Below are positions 62,909-64,000 of a DNA stretch of 64,000 nucleotides, one piece after another. The position numbers were made by a program, and so were the translations under genes. The notes under the pieces were generated by a model that searched no databases, was not told where the DNA came from, and worked only from the letters and a program-made list of their open reading frames with translations. The DNA is from Fructobacillus sp. CRL 2054 (GTDB lineage: Bacteria; Bacillota; Bacilli; Lactobacillales; Lactobacillaceae), in assembly GCF_028764065.1 (NCBI RefSeq), contig NZ_JACOFN010000003.1, positions 1 to 64,000 of the forward strand. The letters are read 5' to 3'. Positions within the stretch are counted from its first letter, which is position 1; the number at the start of each line of letters is the position of its first letter.

Positions 62909-63175
62909 TTAACTCACCAGCACCTGAAGGTATGCCAAAGCATAACTTAAGGCTTCCAAACCAAAGAAGGCAACAAGTGGACGTAAGTCCAAAATGCCAA
63001 GAGGCTTAATAAAGGAAAATAAAGCTAAGTATGGTTCAATAATTTTTCCTAATTCTCGACCAAACCATGTATGGTACAAGCCAGGTAACCAGGACATTAA
63101 AATGTATATCACCAGAGCATAGGAATAAATCTGAATGACATAACTAAGGATGATGAAAATCATCGATAAAATCAT
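62909..63175 (-). CDS. yggT: YggT family protein
   Basis: An 88-residue protein with two transmembrane segments joined by a P-x(3)-P-x-x-x-F segment (I-I-E-P-Y-L-A-L-F), typical of YggT. It is part of the division cluster; role in membrane organisation or osmotic adaptation is suggested elsewhere but not proven. Confidence 0.9.
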   Translation of the reverse strand: MILSMIFIILSYVIQIYSYALVIYILMSWLPGLYHTWFGRELGKIIEPYLALFSFIKPLGILDLRPLVAFFGLEALSYALAYLQVLVS

Positions 63176-63178
63176 ATA

Positions 63179-63625
63179 TTAATACCGAGTTTGGTTGTCC
63201 AAATTTTCACTCATTGAACCGGCAACTTCATAAGTTGATGGTGTCAACAAGAAAATCTTCTCACCAATGCGTTCCATGGAACCATCAACAGCATAAACAG
63301 CGCCACCAATGTAGTCCAAAATTCGACGTGCAGGGTCTTCTTCGAGTTGAGAGAAGTTAACAATAACAGCGTCACCTTCAATCACTTGTGAGGCAATGGC
63401 ACGGGAATCGGCATAAACCTTTGGTTCAAACAAAGCGATACGTGCAATAGCATCACTTGTTTCCGCTGTGTTAACAGTGTTCTTGTTTTGCTTCTTCACT
63501 GGTGCCATCTGCTTATTTACCTTAGCAGGAGCAGGCTTTTCCTGTTCTTGCGCTGTTTCTTCATACTCTTCCTCATAGTAATCATCATCACCAGAGAATA
63601 GTGTTTTAATTTTATCAAAAGCCAT
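63179..63625 (-). CDS. sepF: Cell division protein SepF
   Basis: A 148-residue SepF: an N-terminal amphipathic/acidic region (D-D-D-Y-Y-E-E-E-Y), a linker, and the core domain (D-S-R-A-I-A-S-Q-V-I-E-G-D-A-V-I-V-N-F). SepF polymers anchor FtsZ to the membrane in Gram-positive cells. Adjacent to ftsZ as usual. Confidence 0.95.
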   Translation of the reverse strand: MAFDKIKTLFSGDDDYYEEEYEETAQEQEKPAPAKVNKQMAPVKKQNKNTVNTAETSDAIARIALFEPKVYADSRAIASQVIEGDAVIVNFSQLEEDPARRILDYIGGAVYAVDGSMERIGEKIFLLTPSTYEVAGSMSENLDNQTRY

Positions 63626-63638
63626 CTGTCATTCCTCC

Positions 63639-64000
63639 TTAGCGCTTCTTAAAGAAAGGTGGTTTGTCATCGTCTTCTGAAGAGAGGTCGAGGTCAATAT
63701 TTTGGTTAACAGGCTCAACGGGATCAAAAGCTTGCTTGGCAACGCCATCGAATTGCTTTTCGTCTTGCTTTGGTTGTTGTTGCTTTGTGGTAATGTCCCA
63801 GTCAGCAAATGGGTCGTTCTTAGCATCAACACCTTCAGCTCCGTCTGAAGCTGAGCGTGAGAACAATCCGGCTTGGTTGTTCGTTGGTGCTGACTGTTCA
63901 GCGGCTGGCTTTTCAGCCTTTGGTGCTGCAACAGTGTTAGTGTGCGTTGCAGGACGCTTCTTACCATCTTGCAAACCGGTTGCAATAACCGTCACACGGA
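63639..64000 (-). CDS. ftsZ: Cell division GTPase FtsZ, C-terminal part only
   Basis: The frame is open from the window edge; the visible 120 residues are the end of the tubulin-like domain (V-T-V-I-A-T-G), a Q/E/D-rich disordered linker and the conserved C-terminal peptide D-K-P-P-F-F-K-K-R that binds SepF and other partners. The N-terminal GTPase domain is outside the window. Confidence 0.95.
   Translation of the reverse strand, partial: RVTVIATGLQDGKKRPATHTNTVAAPKAEKPAAEQSAPTNNQAGLFSRSASDGAEGVDAKNDPFADWDITTKQQQPKQDEKQFDGVAKQAFDPVEPVNQNIDLDLSSEDDDKPPFFKKR

Overview
The window is a low-to-moderate GC Gram-positive chromosome segment, most like a lactic acid bacterium of the Leuconostoc/Weissella branch of Lactobacillaceae. 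This rests on the Firmicutes cell-division cluster (ftsZ-sepF-yggT-ylmH-divIVA), T-box leaders on thrS and ileS, a gtfA-gtfB-asp1-asp2-asp3 serine-rich-glycoprotein locus and strong GGAGG ribosome binding sites. Genus is an inference, not proven here.

Positions 1 to about 30,300 are most of a temperate siphovirus prophage, with its left end outside the window. Read on the minus strand from right to left: integrase, an Ltp-like exclusion protein, an ImmA-type peptidase and a CI-type repressor (all plus strand) face an operator region at 27,399-27,560 that drives a leftward early operon. That operon holds many small HTH and unknown proteins, a VRR-NUC nuclease, an SNF2-type helicase, a YopX protein, a PD-(D/E)XK nuclease, a Sak4-like ATPase, a DUF669 protein, a PrimPol and a VirE-family helicase. 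It is followed by an iteron-rich AT tract that is a probable replication origin, then PnuC, DUF3310 and an ArpU-type late regulator. Next come HNH, a probable cos region, terminases, portal, ClpP-like protease, HK97-type capsid, connectors, major tail protein, tail chaperones with a -1 frameshift, tape measure, Dit and a tail protein that runs off the window. Lysis genes should lie left of position 1.

Positions 30,370 to 42,000 are host housekeeping genes: an ECF S component, a fructosamine-kinase-family gene behind an attenuator with a leader peptide, nicotinamide phosphoribosyltransferase, DedA, an amino acid permease, thrS with its T-box, a 38-residue gene, flavodoxin, a YebC regulator, PAP2 phosphatase, tRNA-Leu(CAG) and a TauE-type permease.

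Positions 42,032 to 49,694 (minus) hold pta followed closely by gtfA, a short gtfB, asp1, asp2 and a long asp3: the glycosylation and accessory-Sec (Asp) part of a serine-rich adhesin export system, but without SecA2, SecY2 or an adhesin in view.

Positions 49,758 to 64,000 hold ung, a methyltransferase-like gene, cls, apt, recJ, rnz, trmD, rimM, rpsP (with an unusual C-terminal extension), ileS (apparently lacking its C-terminal zinc cysteines) with a T-box, and the divIVA-ylmH-yggT-sepF-ftsZ cell-division cluster, with ftsZ cut by the window edge.
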